Assembly: GCA_027579435.1 (NCBI GenBank)
Contig: JANBPK010000818.1
Span: forward strand, 1 to 64,000
Direction: 5' to 3'
Source of the DNA: Candolleomyces eurysporus
Lineage: Eukaryota; Basidiomycota; Agaricomycetes; Agaricales; Psathyrellaceae
Length of the DNA stretch: 64,000 bases
The position numbers and the translations under genes are program-made. The notes under the pieces were generated by a model. The model was given only the letters and a program-made list of their open reading frames with translations, searched no databases and had not been told where the DNA came from. This document shows positions 33,874-46,200 of the stretch, piece after piece; position 1 is the first letter of the stretch, and the number at the start of each line of letters is the position of its first letter.

Positions 33874-35616
33874 ATGACCACAGAATCGAAATCCAAATGG
33901 GACCAACCAGGTCCTCAGAAAGCTCAAGAAGCATCCCCAGCACCGCGCTCTGGGAGCGCGGATGCGGCAGCGAAGAAAGTGGACGCAACTCAAGCAGCTG
34001 CTCAGGCGGCGGCCATTGCTGCAAAGATTGCTGCACAATTTGCTTCCGGCGCTGGCCCTTCCGATGGAGGGCATCCGGAACACCAGTTCGTCAAGGATAT
34101 TGATATTAATGATGTGAGGAACCGATACATGTTGACCAAGGGGGTTACACAGCAACAGGTGAGCTCAGTTCTACTAGATTCATCTGTTCGTTCTGCAAAT
34201 ATGACGACTCAACCTCCACCCCTACATCGTAGATCCAAGAGGAATCTGGCGGAGCCGTCGTCAGCACGAAAGGTATCTGGTACCCAGACCGAAGCAGAGC
34301 AACCGAAAAAGATCCCGCACTCTACCTTCATGTCACCGCCCCAACCGCTGAGGTCTTGCAGAAAGCTGTCGACAAGATCAACGAGCTTATGTCTGTTGAC
34401 CTAGGTTCTTTAGTCGAGGATAAGAAGAAAGAGAAGGTAAAGTAGCTCGCCCGAAGATTTCCACCCCCTTCTCTATTTCATTCTTGTTTTATCCGCGAGG
34501 TGAGGTATGCTGACCATTTGGTGCTTTTTTGACACTTTACCCCTTCATATTTGACCACTATAGCGTAAATGGCCGGAGGAGAAACTTACAGTTGGGTTGG
34601 AGTCGATCCGAAATTTCAATGTCAGGGCGAAGGTGGTTGGGCCCAGTGTATGTTGCGCTTCCTCTCTCAGTAGATGTTCACGTTACTCATGTTTTTCCTC
34701 AGGGATCTTTTGTCAAGTACATCCAGCAAGAGACGAATGCACGAGTGCAGATCAAAGGTATTGGGTCGGGCTTCATTGACCAAGAGACTGGGAAGGAACA
34801 CGACGAGCCTCTGTTCATCCACGTTACGTACGGGGTTCGACCTAAATTCGCACAAGCCTTTGGTATACTAATGGTTGCAACAGTTCCCCGGACGAAGGTC
34901 AGGTAGCACGAGCGAAGGTACTGACTGAAGATCTCCTGCTCGTGGTCCGTTCAGAGCATGCAAAGCAGCTGGCTCGCATCCAGGAAGAGCAATCAGCGCT
35001 TCACGCAGCTCAAATGCAATACGCTGCATACAGCGCATCGATGGTACGTTGGCTAGGGTTGAGTCGCGCGTACGCCTCTAACAGCAGTGTGCAGGCATAT
35101 GGCGCCAATCCAGCAGCTCCTAGTGGTGCGCCTCCTCCACCTCCCGATCAGCCTCCTCCACCGCCACCTGGCTCCGCCGGTGCCAGCAACCCTGGATCAG
35201 CTGCTACCCCGGACGCTTCACAGGATCCCATGGCAGCGTATACAGCATATTGGTACGTGTAACTTCTGTTCAAGCCCGTTATCTCACATCATACCGCTCC
35301 GGTTGACGGCGTCTTTCTCTTCATTCACCTGTTTGTCCGTCCATTCTACTGGTACACTAACTGACGCTTCCATTGTCGCTTTCTCTCTCTTCCATTCTTT
35401 GATGCACTACATGCATGTCTTCTAAACAACAGGGCTGCTTACGGATACGACGTTAATTCGCCGCAGTTCAAGGAATGGATGGCGCAGCAGTATCAACAGC
35501 ATGGTCAAGGATCTGGAGGTGCTCCTGAAGGGGCTGCTGCCAGCGGTGCTAGCGCGGCTGCCCCTCCTCCCCCACCTCCCCCGCCTGGAGCTGCACCGCC
35601 CCCGCCTCCATCTTAA
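33874..35616 (+). CDS. KH-domain RNA-binding protein, KHDC4/BLOM7-like
   Basis: Seven exons fit exactly: 33874-34158, 34233-34436, 34564-34647, 34703-34827, 34884-35043, 35095-35252 and 35433-35616, giving about 399 residues. The N-terminus is Ala/Ser-rich. A first KH-like segment holds VRNRYMLTKGVTQQQIQEES, GIWYPD and PALYLHVTAPT. The second KH domain contains FNVRAKVVGPSGSFVKYIQQ and TNARVQIKGIGSGF; its GPSG stands for the GxxG loop that contacts RNA. The C-terminus is Pro-rich (runs of PPPPP) and Gln-rich. This arrangement matches the conserved eukaryotic KHDC4 family, linked in animals to splicing. Likely nuclear. No frameshifts. The gene opens the conserved part of the window. Confidence 0.88.
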
Positions 35617-36877
35617 ATCCACAAGGTTTCGGTATGGTAGGATGGTAGTGTGCACTATGATTTACTAGGACGTGGAACCGCTGGATTGGTCTACATCCCT
35701 CTCTTTTTTCATAGTTTTCGAGCCAATTCTTCAACTGATCTAGTTTGTGTAATGGTTTGTCTGTCTGGTTAATAACACGAATTTATTGTTGTCGTTGTTC
35801 AAGGAGCGATCAGCGACTGATAGTGAGAGCCTTGTTAAGATAGCGTGGCCGAACCTACCGAGCTGAGATAGTTTCGAAGCTTCGATATTCAGGTTTGGAA
35901 TACCCAGGTACGAGTAAATTTTGACAGAGAGAGGGGAAGGTATCTATAAGTTAATTGCGACAGGTATAGAATAGCATCAGNAAAAAAAAGTACACAGAAG
36001 ATTTGAACGAAAGCGAAATAAGTAGGTTGGTTGGTTGGATGTATAAGTAAGTCAGAAAACTGATAATTGCTGTGTGCAGTGGACGGGTATCGTTTGGTGA
36101 TGACAGAATGAAGGAACGAACGTGGTGATGATGATGATAATCAAAGAAAGGGTATGTGAAAGAGGATGTTACAGGCAAGGATCAAGACATGTCGAGTCAA
36201 TACACGGTGTATCAGCAGCAGCAGATCAATAGTTGGATGGATAGACAGCTGGATAGCGACGAGGATGTTTATGCTACAAAACGCGGGAAGGCTAGTGGAA
36301 CCAAAAGGAATGGATGGGGTTGCCCTGCAGCCCAAAGGCCAAGGGAATCGGTAAAAGAGGATTAGTAGAGGGATATGATTGGAGTAAAGCAACCTGTTTT
36401 CGTCCTGGTGCGGGAGATAGCGGAGGGTTTGTACAGTAGTGGTACACGAGGCGTGATGGGGAGGATGAAACAAGTGCGACGAGTTCGGCGAATAGCAAAG
36501 AGGAAAAGGCAAGCGAAGGGCGGTGCAAAACGAATGTCGGGGGCCNGGGGGGCTATTGACAGATAGATTAAGAGACGACCACGGATCAACCGCTTCGATG
36601 AGATGACGGTCGGATTTCAGAGCCATTTGAAGAGGTGGATCTGGAAGCAAATATCGGGAAAGGAAGGGAGTATCGCTTGGTGAGCGTTCGGAGTCGTTGA
36701 TAGGTTTTGCCTTTCGAGTTTCCTCGCACGAGCGATTCAACTCGTTCAGTGGTCGTTTTAGGAGCGTCTACGTTCATCCAGATAGAGGGTATACCGCCGG
36801 GGCCGTCCTTGTGGGCACCTGGTTCGGGCGTTCATCAGTTACATGTCAATGTCTATTTAAAGAACAAAATACTATAG
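35617..36877. other. Intergenic between convergent genes; no supported gene
   Basis: This is the shared 3' region of the KH gene (plus strand) and the coiled-coil gene (minus strand). The minus-strand frame at 36740-36141 is rich in Leu/Ser/Pro/His without domain signals, broken by N characters at 35982 and 36546, and looks like chance. Long A/G-rich tracts are present. Confidence 0.5.
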
Positions 36878-39214
36878 CTATGCAGTAGGGATCCACGACT
36901 TACGTTCTTTGCCTGGTGTTTTCGGGCGAGGTCTAGCAGCGTATTGCTCCATTGGAACAACCTTTGGGGGAACTGGGGGAGGGACGCGGGGAATCATCTG
37001 GATACCGCTGTCTGGCCTGAGACTGCGCCCGAGCCCAAAGGAGGCGGACTCTTTCTTGGTTGATTCAAGGTACATGTCATCCATGGCAGAGTTCCAAGGA
37101 ATCGGTGTACGATGACCGTATGTGCCGCAGGCCGAGTCCAAACTCGTTCGTCGTCTGTGGTGATTAAAACTGGAAGGGGTGTTCGCTTCCGCGTTGGTTT
37201 CGTGGAGTAAAGTAGACGATGCGTTGGCAGAAGGTACGTTCATAACAGCCCCGGGGGTAAAATGAATGGGAAGTGTTGGGACGGGAGGAAGCTGCTCTTC
37301 CTTGTCGTAAGGCGTTCGGGGTCGGGATGGATTGCTTTGTTTTCGGCTTACGCCAGCGGGAAGACGGAGGCTGCTTTGAGAAGCACGGTAGCTGCGCGTT
37401 CGAGCGGCAGATACAGTCGCTGAGCGAGTGGGCTCACGGCCTGCAGTGCTGCGGTAACTCTTGGCGCTTTTTGTACTCCTCGCGCTCTTGATACTGACAG
37501 AATCAGCCATGTCCGTTGGAGTTTGGTTCCCTTTCGACGATCCCTTGGATTTCGAGACGGACGAGAGCGGAGATTGGTACAAGAGATTCAGAGGAGGTGG
37601 TGGACCGCGTGCATCAGATCCCGGCTTGCCTTCGAGGACCAGAGAGGTCAATGGAATGCTGTCTGGTCCGGGAGAAGGTGATGTCGCACGGGCCAGAGAA
37701 ACCGATACTTTCTCGGCAGTTTCGATAATGGCTTCATCATCGTCCGAGAATCCGTCGATATCATCTATCTCGCGCGCCATCTTCTCCGCCTGGTCCCATG
37801 CTTCTTCCAAAGCAGCTTCCAGTTGGGCAATTTTCTCCTTGGCTGAAGCAAGGTCAGAGGTCCGCCTTCCGAAGCTTCCATTTAGCTAATTCATTTGATG
37901 ATGGGGGAAGTGGGTTCAGGTGGGGCAGAAGGGTGGGGCAATTCGTTAGCTGGTAGGTAGAGGTAAGGGAAGACGATCTTGGGGAGCTTACCTTGCGCAA
38001 CGCAATCGCAAGGGCACTAGCCCAGTGGTTATCGAGTAGCTTCTGAACCTGAGCAATCTGATCTGTTATCTTCAAGAGTTCTTGCATGACGAGATCACAT
38101 TCGGCGACAGTTTCTGACAACTGAACGACAAGCTTCGTATTGGTCAGAAGACCCTCTTCGTTGCTATCCTTTGGGTTGGAGGGTGATAGCGATGACGACA
38201 GAAGGGCCTGCAGCTGCATCGTCCTCCTGTGTACGAGGAAACGATACTTGGCCTGGGTAATTGTTTTGGATGATTGCAGGCGCTCCAGCTCGGCCGGGAG
38301 GGTGTTGTCCAGACATTCTATAGTTAGGAGGCGAATGTATGATTCAATAGCGGAGGACCGGATAGCACGCGACACGATCGCCTGGAGCTCCTTCGAATCG
38401 AAGGTCCCTACATCGTAGGATAGTTGTCGTCAATATAAGCTCAAATGCATAGAGGATAGTGGTGGGGCTTACAGAGTGCAGCGTCTAATGTCATGCCTTT
38501 CCATTGCACTGGTTCAGATTCGAATCGAATGGGTGGCGGTGGGGTCAATTTAGGGGAAGGCGCTATGGTCCTCACCGTCGATGATGAGGGAGTTCGAGAG
38601 GGAGCTGATGAGTAGGCTGAAGGGAGTGATAGAGTAATGCTGCTTGGAGTCTTCGCCACTGGCGTAAGCTCTTCGCTCTCGCCATATGAAGGCACCTCTT
38701 GCGCCTCCCGATCTGGCTCCTGAGCGCGCTCCTCTGGTCCATCCTCCACTTGTCTCTCCTCCACTTGGCTCTCCTCCACCTCTCTCTCCTCCACATTCTC
38801 AACCAACTGCTCCTGGACCGGTTCTTCAGCTGTATGTTGTGCATCCTGGTTCACGGCGTCCGGGGGTTCTTCGGACTCTTCAGGAATGGTCGGCGCCGGG
38901 AGTGGCTCCTCGACAGGTAATGGCGAGCTTGAGAGAGCGCTTGGCTTTGGCTCTGCTTCAGATATCGGCGGAAGGGGCGCACTTTCCGGCACTGTCGCTA
39001 CTGGTCCAAATTCGGGGAGGTAGAGGTTGCTTGCGGTTAGGGAACTGCTTGCCGGCCCTGATGGCGGTGAGAGGGGCATAATGAACGACGATGTTGCGGT
39101 CATGTTCGACGACCTATTCCTCGTCCTCGGCCCCATAGGCGCGTTCGACGGCCTGTTCAGAAGGGTGCTGGCGCGAGACATTGTGCTGAAGCGCACGGAG
39201 GGGTCGACTGGCAT
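36878..39214 (-). CDS. Conserved hypothetical coiled-coil protein with disordered ends
   Basis: Three exons (39214-38473, 38407-37992, 37885-36878) give 721 residues in perfect phase. Residues 1-245 are low-complexity, with a Glu-rich block of repeated VEE.EVEE units around residues 140-175. The middle (about residues 246-420) is helical and leucine-rich, including WTFDSKELQAIVSRAIRSSA and KITDQIAQVQKLLDNHW, followed by a coiled coil AKEKIAQLEAALEEAWDQAE. The last 250 residues are Ser/Pro/Arg-rich and end WIPTA. No catalytic motif. An alternative start is the Met at 39181. It could be a cytoskeletal or trafficking adaptor; I have no direct evidence. Confidence 0.75.
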
Positions 39215-39249
39215 TTTGTATCAAGAGGGAGATCCAGAGTGCTCCTGTG

Positions 39250-40712
39250 AGAACGGGTCAACTGCCTCCTGATTGCGGGCTCTGGGATCCAGGGGAAAAA
39301 GGAAAGTGTGGCTCCCAGAGGACACTTTTAGAAGAGAATCAAGAAATGAGAAGAAGCTCGTTGGCAAATCTGCCCAGCCATTTTTCAATTTCCTCTGTCT
39401 CGGCCCCCCTTGCCCTTACGTTCCCTCCATCAATCCGGTTGTACGGCCAGGACGACAGTAACCAAGGTCTGCTATTTACTTGTTTCCGTCACTCTCGTTA
39501 TGCTTATAATTATTACAGGCAACCACAACATGGTGTGTCCGACAAGCTCGAGCTCCTGGCAGGACTCCATCTGCCAGAAACTGTCTCACAACCTCGCAAT
39601 CTTCGAGATCTTGGAGCATTTTGCGCTCCAACCAAGGCCGGCAGATTTATTTACTGCGCGTCCCACGTTGCTCGCAGTATGTACCTTGGGCGAAAGTCCA
39701 TACTCCTAGATCTGGCTTCACAGGGGTTCCGCAGTCCTCGAATTGCACGTGGCAAACATGGTGGCAAAAAAGGCCACTGCAGGTACTGCACGCATTCTCG
39801 CTCATCAAGCCACCCTGACTCCCACTCGAGGCTCATTATCAGCGGGACCACCACAATTCAAGCCGTCCATTGGTTTATTCTTGGATCGTCCAATCCTCAT
39901 CTTAATGAAGCTCTTCTCTGACTTGTTATCGTATTTGGTGTGCGCTTGTGTCTGTATCAGGCTTCTCCTCTTCTCAAACCCTCCCGAGCTCCTCGCGATT
40001 CTGCTGGGTATCTATCTGGCACACGAGTGGTGCTTCGAACCCTGGCATAATGTCTACTTCCACGCCTTACGGGTCAGTCCCGAAGTGGTCGTATGACAGT
40101 TCTCCAGCAAGGAAACAACTCGACGCGTTTGATCTGGTGAACCACACAGGGGTCTGTCTGGCTGTGCTCCTTGAAACCTCGCTCCTCGCAATACTTACGG
40201 CCACGGACTCGACGGACTCAACGGAATACCCAAACTTTGAACATACCGCCTGTCTATCACCTGCCATCTCGAAATGGAATGATTTACATCGGATTTACAT
40301 TTTCAGGAAGTGCACTATATCATTATTGCATTGGACTTATTGCGGTCATGGTTGTACAGTGGTGGTTGATAACACGGCGGTTCAGCGTCTCGATTTGTGA
40401 AGAAATTCAAGTAGCGTCTCCGAGTCAATACACCTCTATTTTTGAAGACGATGAGTATCTAGGCCTGTGTTGATGGTAGTATTGTATAGTCCCCGTTGGG
40501 GAGCTGTAGGCTGCCGTACAGGTGGGTTTGAAGGGTGTGCACCTTTAGTATCCAAGTATACATTGTGTGTGTTTACGAAAGCTCAGTCGCCTAATACTTC
40601 TATTGCTTCGGCATCAGAATACTACACTGCAAGAAAGGATAGGTATATGATCATCTGCAGTAAGATACCGAGAGTGCGAAAACAGGGTTAACTCGAACGA
40701 AATACAGCCCTT
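39250..40712 (+). other. Region of uncertain coding status on the plus strand
   Basis: Several overlapping frames look partly coding. One at about 39752-40096 has hydrophobic runs (FLDRPILILMKLFSDLLSYL and LLAILLGIYL) and another at about 40048-40165 reads MSTSTPYGSVPKWSYD. They could be exons of a small membrane or mitochondrial protein, but no set of splice sites gave a convincing whole. The end of the region (40470-40712) is intergenic. Confidence 0.25.
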
Positions 40713-41685
40713 CTACTTTGAGCCGCCCCGGTTCGCAATCATTATTTCTGCTCGAGTCCAAAAGTCTGCGTCACCGGATGCACCAGCCCAGTCCCTCGCA
40801 AGGTCATCCGTTGAGCGAAGAATCACTCTTTCGTGGACGAAGGTATTATCAGATCCTTCACTAGCTGCGAAAACAACTCGACTATCGAACCGAGTTATCT
40901 CGAGGTTCAAACTCTGGAGGTCTGAATCGCGAAAAATAACGAAAACGACAAAAACACGCAAACTTTGTGGGGAGAAACGCAGGACCTTTCCGATGAATTT
41001 AACAAGGTCATCGTTGAATGGGGAAAAGTGGCCAAGGGACAGGTGTGTAAGGTGCTTTAGTTGCGCCAGGGTGTCCCACTTCCAATCATCCGGTGGAGGT
41101 CCATCATTGAGTAGTTTGATTTCCAAGTGGGAGAGATTGCGAAATATTGGAGAGGAGAAATCGTGTTGATCAAGACGACCGCGACAGGACAATGAAAACC
41201 GGGCGAGCTTTCTAAAGGTGGACCCCTTTATACACTTCCAAGCCTTGTCTTCATTCGTTACCCGGCCTGAACTCTGGCGCCAGTATGCCAGTACCTCAAG
41301 GTTTTCGCATGTGTAGAGAAACCTGAAGATGAGGCTGGTTTCCCCGGTGTCCAAAACGATGACCTTGACATGCTGGGCAAAGAATTCGGCTGGTTTGATT
41401 GTTAACATTGTTTGATAAAATTTTTGCGGTTGTCCGTGCTCGAGTAGGGAAACGCGTTTATAGAGGATGGGGTCAACCCTAGGACATAGAACACAATATC
41501 ATTAGAGCATTTACTTGTCAACAGTATAGCTGAAGACATACCATGATTTTACTTGCTTTGAGACCAGAGCGCATGCTAATCCATTGCCATCTTCCACCGA
41601 TATTTCAAAGATAGTCCTCCCAATATCTTCAGGTAAGTCGAGGAAGAATGCAAACGAGTTGACGTCNGGGGGTAGAGAATTCCAT
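40713..41685 (-). CDS. F-box-like / leucine-rich hypothetical protein
   Basis: Exon 1 runs 41685-41542 and exon 2 41478-40713, joined by a GTATGT...CCTAG intron in phase. Exon 1 reads MEFSTP then DVNSFAFFLDLPEDIGRTIF once the N at 41667 is dropped; with it, the frame is lost. The LPEDI..IFE segment, followed by ALVSKQVKSWVDPILYKRVS, is the usual N-terminal signature of Agaricomycete F-box-like proteins. The rest shows irregular Leu-rich repeats such as FRNLSHLEIKLL and LAQLKHLTHLSLGHF. About 300 residues. If it is an F-box protein it would act as a substrate receptor for an SCF ubiquitin ligase; the F-box match is partial. Confidence 0.65.
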
Positions 41686-41732
41686 GGGTGCGTCAGAAGA
41701 ACTGCCCTGCCAGTGCGTCGTGACGAAGGCGA
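41686..41732. promoter_or_regulatory. Compact divergent promoter region
   Basis: Only 47 bases separate the start codons of the F-box-like gene (minus strand, ATG at 41685) and the cardiolipin synthase gene (plus strand, ATG at 41733). At least one transcript must start inside the other gene's leader, or a downstream Met (41775 or later) is used for the synthase. No TATA box is visible. Confidence 0.45.
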
Positions 41733-42933
41733 ATGAAGCGGGCCGCATTCGGACCGTCGGCAGCTCCAACGGTGATGCGCCGCGTCAGGCCGACGGCCAG
41801 CATCATCGTTGCTCGCCGTCGACCACCACGACCAGAGCCAATGCAAGTCGCGTTCAGAGCCCCCAGGCCTCTGGCACGATCCTTTCAACGCGCAACATGC
41901 CAGAGAAAATCTCTAAATTCCCTCTTTACATCCTCCCATAGACCACTCTCGTTCAACCCTCGATCAAACTTTTTCCCGGCGGTCGCGGTTCCTCGCGCAT
42001 TCTCAACAACCCTCCTCAGACGTCAGCAACAGCAACCAGTGCAGAGAGAGGAAAAGGACGAGGATGGATCCATTGCAACAACCAGCTCTCGAAAACCCTC
42101 AATACGAGAAAACATTTACACAATCCCGAATTTGTTGACGGCCTCGCGAATATTGGCATGTCCCGTGTTGGGGTGGTCTATCCTGGAGAGTAATTACGAG
42201 CTGGCCACAGGCCTATTGGTATACGCTGGTTTAACAGACCTGGTACGTGACTCCTTCTCGACGCCCTTGCCGGAGAACCCTTGCTAACTCTGCTTACTCT
42301 TTAATGAAGATAGACGGATACCTCGCTCGAAGATTTAACATGAGCTCGGTGCTTGGAACTATTCTTGACCCAGCTGCAGATAAAATCTTGATGACCACGC
42401 TCACTGTCACTTTGACTATGCAGCACATGATTCCATGTACGTCCGTTCACCACTCTAAGGAAAATGAATCCCGTTCTGAATTGGCTTGTTTCGCAGTGCC
42501 TCTGGCTGTGGTCATCTTGGGAAGAGACGTTTTGCTTGCCCTTTCGGCGTTTTACATCCGTTACACTACCCTACCACCTCCAGTACGTCCCTGCTCGTAT
42601 TATATATCACATCCACAAGCTCACATGGACCCACAGAAAACCTTTGCTCGATACTGGGATTTCGGTTTGCCCTCCGCCGAGGTTATACCAACAACTGTTA
42701 GCAAGGTCAACACAGGGCTCCAGCTACTCCTCATGGGCGTGACAACGGTCAGCCCACTCCTCCCAGATATGGGTATGGCATTACAAGGACTCCAGTACGT
42801 TCGACACCCAACACGTTGTACACCCTCAACTGACGTTTGTTCCAGATGGACAGTAGCAACTACGACAATCTGGAGCGGTTTGCAATACCTGTTCTCTAAA
42901 GATGCTGTCCGAATCGTTGCAAAGAAACCGTAG
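41733..42933 (+). CDS. CRD1: Cardiolipin synthase (CDP-alcohol phosphatidyltransferase), mitochondrial
   Basis: Five exons fit exactly: 41733-42242, 42310-42436, 42497-42582, 42637-42794 and 42846-42933, giving 322 residues. The enzyme joins phosphatidylglycerol with CDP-diacylglycerol to make cardiolipin in the inner mitochondrial membrane. The CDP-alcohol phosphatidyltransferase signature D-G-x2-A-R-x8-G-x3-D-x3-D is complete: DGYLARRF, then G, then DPAAD across exon 2. The first 100 residues are Arg/Ala/Pro-rich with almost no acids, a good mitochondrial targeting sequence. IPNLLTASRI precedes the first membrane segment, as in the family. Hydrophobic helices follow in exons 1, 3 and 4. Start at 41733 or the Met at 41775. 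Head to head with the F-box-like gene. Confidence 0.92.
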
Positions 42934-43272
42934 CGTTTCAGTTTCGTCATTCAAATCGTGTTAATCAGTGGAATGGCATGCAATTACGCGACGATATTAC
43001 TCATGTATAATACACGGTGTGCTTGGGTTTCAAGAGGTTGGAAAGTCAATCTAAGCTACATACAATTACAGACAGACAGACAATTATGCATGAGAAAGGA
43101 GAAAGGAAGCAGACAACGAGCGTCCACAGATGGAAGAAAAGAGGAAAGTGGGAGCAAGCAGACAAAAAAAACTCAGAAAAAGCAGTCGGTCCGAAAGATG
43201 AAAGAAGACCAAAGGGGAAACGAAAAGATATCACGGTCTCGAGGATCAAGAAAAAAGATTAATTTATGATGG
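42934..43272. other. Intergenic between convergent genes, purine-rich
   Basis: Shared 3' region of cardiolipin synthase and the pericentrin-like gene. The long A/G-rich stretch at 43075-43262 keeps frames open without coding meaning. Confidence 0.6.
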
Positions 43273-46200
43273 CTATGACGATGCGGCCAACGCTCTTCTC
43301 CGGCGAACATCCTCTAGCGCTGCAGAAATGGCAACCTTGGAAGCCCGTTGCTCTTGCCATTGCTCGCTATTCCGCCTAGAAAACAATCATCATCAACACG
43401 CGAAACTGATTCTGAGATGGCCTTGAAACTTACTTGATGCGATTCATGAACACAACCACATGCGCCACGCTCTTCAGAGATCGTCTGCGTTTTGCCTGCT
43501 GCGGTTTCACCGGGAACCCAATCCTCGCAATCGAAGCAAAAATGGTTCGTTCGCTGGGTGTCACATCGTGATGAGAATTGTTCTTTCAACCAAATTTTGG
43601 CATTGAAGCTGACTCACCTCTTTTCGAACTGAGCCAAGAGAACCAGGAGGTACCGCTTCTGGTATGTAAGGTCGCCTCGGAACGACGATTCCCGAGTGAA
43701 TTTGGCTTTCAGGTAACGTATTTGAACCATCAGACCCTTGCACTCCTTGTTATGCTGCATCTTCAGGTCCGACACTTGTTTGCTATCCCTGTCAACAACA
43801 ACCCAGGTCAGCAAATCGAGACACGGCAAATGTCAGAAAAAGACCACATACGCAGCACAAACATGGCTCTCATACACCTCAAGCGCTCTGGCTGCCCTCT
43901 GTTTCTGTGACTCCAACTGCTCATTAAGCAGTCTAACCTGAGTCTGCGACTGCTTCTTCGCTCTCTCTCCTTTCTGGACCTCTTCCTTCAGCTTGCTTTC
44001 AAGTTTCTCCTTCTCAGCTCTCAGCGTCCTGAGATCACGACCAAAGGCTTCGGCGTCTCGTCGTACACGTCGAAGGTCAGCTTCGAGGCCAGAAACTGTC
44101 TTGGCAACTCCATCTTTCTCTGAGGCGATCCTCTCCTTTTCGCGTTCGGCCTTCTTGAGCTGGCTTGAGCGATCGTCGAGAGCTTGCTTGAGTTCGTCGA
44201 TTTCGAGCACCTGGAGGTCGAGCTTGTGTCGCCAATTATCGTGCGAGGTAGAATGGGCAGCGTGCTTCTCGCGCAGCCGGCTGACAGTCTAAGGAATTGG
44301 TCCACTTGAGAAAAATGGCTACAAATGCATGCTCGTGCATACTCACCTCTGATAATTCAGAGTAACGTCTCTGAAGGTCCTTGTGGTCTTTGGTAATGAA
44401 AGAGCGCTCTTGCCTCAACTGAGCAATGGTGTCCATGTTTTCTGCCACCTTGGTTTCAAGCAACCTTGCTTTCTGATCGGCCGTAGTGTTCTCTACAAGG
44501 GTTATCGTGAGTCAGGGTCCACATTCCGGGTCATCAGTACTCACGTCGCAATTCCTTCTCAAGCTCATTGTTCTCCTGCTTCAAGCGCTGTAGCTCCTGT
44601 TTGACTCCGTCCATATCCTAGCCGATGAAATGAAAGTTAAGCATGGGTCATTCCAGCAACCAAACAATAAGATCCTCTTACCGATTCTGCCCTTCGAAGG
44701 TCAGACAAGACATGCTTCTTGTCTTTCTCCGCCCGTTCTTGCTCAGCAGCAATAGACCGTAATCGTGACCGTTCTTCGCTCAAAGCACGCTCTAGGTCAG
44801 CGATCGTTCGCTTCGCCTTATCAAGTTCTGTCTGGACATTCGACTTCGCTTTTTCTCCGGCACGACTCTCTTGCTTGGTCTCCTTGACCTTGACATTAAG
44901 ACGCTTGTTATCAGCTTTGAGATTTTCCATATCCGTTCTCAATTGGTCAAGACTGGCATTGGCAAGCTGCAACTGATTCTTCAAAGCTTCCGAGTTCTTC
45001 GTGAAAGGTGTAGGCGGGTCAGCTTCCATGTCGTCCCTGGACAAGTCATAGGAGCTACGAAAATNGGGGGCACAGAGAAGGTCAGGATAGGCCAAATTGG
45101 GTCTAAACAAGCTTTCAACGTACCTTTCATCAGTAATCAAATGAGGGAGATCGAGTTTAGTGTTACAGTTCTTGCAACGAGCTCGAGCAAGCCGCCGTGA
45201 GTAGCGATCCTCTTTCCTCGAAAGTCTTGCTATCTCATCTTCTAGACGAGAGATCTTGGCACGCGCATCTTCGAGTTTCTTGGTCAGACCGACTACGCCC
45301 AGGCCTGCATCTTCGAGTCTGTCGAGCTTATCGTCGATGCTGTCGTTGGCGACATCTAGTTCCTTCTGGAGACGGTGAATCTCAGCGATGAGTGGTGATA
45401 CCGTGGGGTCATTCGTAGAGTTGTTCAACCACGACATCTGATTCGTAAGTTAGAAATGTGTTCACGGCGCTATGACAGTTAGAATGGCACTTACATCCCT
45501 CAGCGGCGCACCAGGCGTTCGGGGCGCTCTAATCGACATCGACAGAACTTGGCGGTGGATAGGAGAAATGGTGCTGCCGTTCACATATTTGTGGGGCGTC
45601 GTCATTTCGTTATACGTCATCCTCAGAGCCTTGTTTCGCTCCAGCAGTTCTTCGCGTTCCCGCTCCAGCATCTCGATGCGAGCGTCCTTGGCCTTGTCTA
45701 CTGCCTCGCGTGCAGAGGATTGACTCAACAGTGTATTGAGTCGACCAATCTCCCTGTTTGCCTCGTCGAGTTCCTGTTCCAGTGCCTCCAGCTCTTCTTC
45801 AGTCGGTCCAAGCGGTGTCGCTTTCCATGAAGGTTCATGGGGCATATCGGCCATTTTCTGGTACTTGTCCCGCTCGCGTTCCAGGGATGAGATCTTTCCT
45901 TTCAGATTCGCGATTTCCGCCCCATCCTCCACCAGTTTATCGTGGGCCTCTGCTAGAGCGTCCTCGGTCTGAGCGGTGAGATCTCGCGCTCGTTGAGCTT
46001 CGCGCTCCAGATCCTGGATCATATCAGCCGTCTGCTGCTCAGCGATGTGCATCGCCTCCATAGTGGCCTTCGCTTCAGCGAGCTCCCGTTCATGCTGCTC
46101 GACGGTGACAGCCGCTCCTTCTTCCAGCTCGTCGACATATTCCTTCATTGAAGCAACCTCCTCTTCCAAGCTATTGATCTTTGCTTCCATTCCTTCGACT

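Noticed and set aside
36141..36740. 199-codon minus-strand frame rich in Leu, Ser, His and Pro
   Set aside because: It has no domain or splice context, contains N characters, and lies in a 3' intergenic region between convergent genes.
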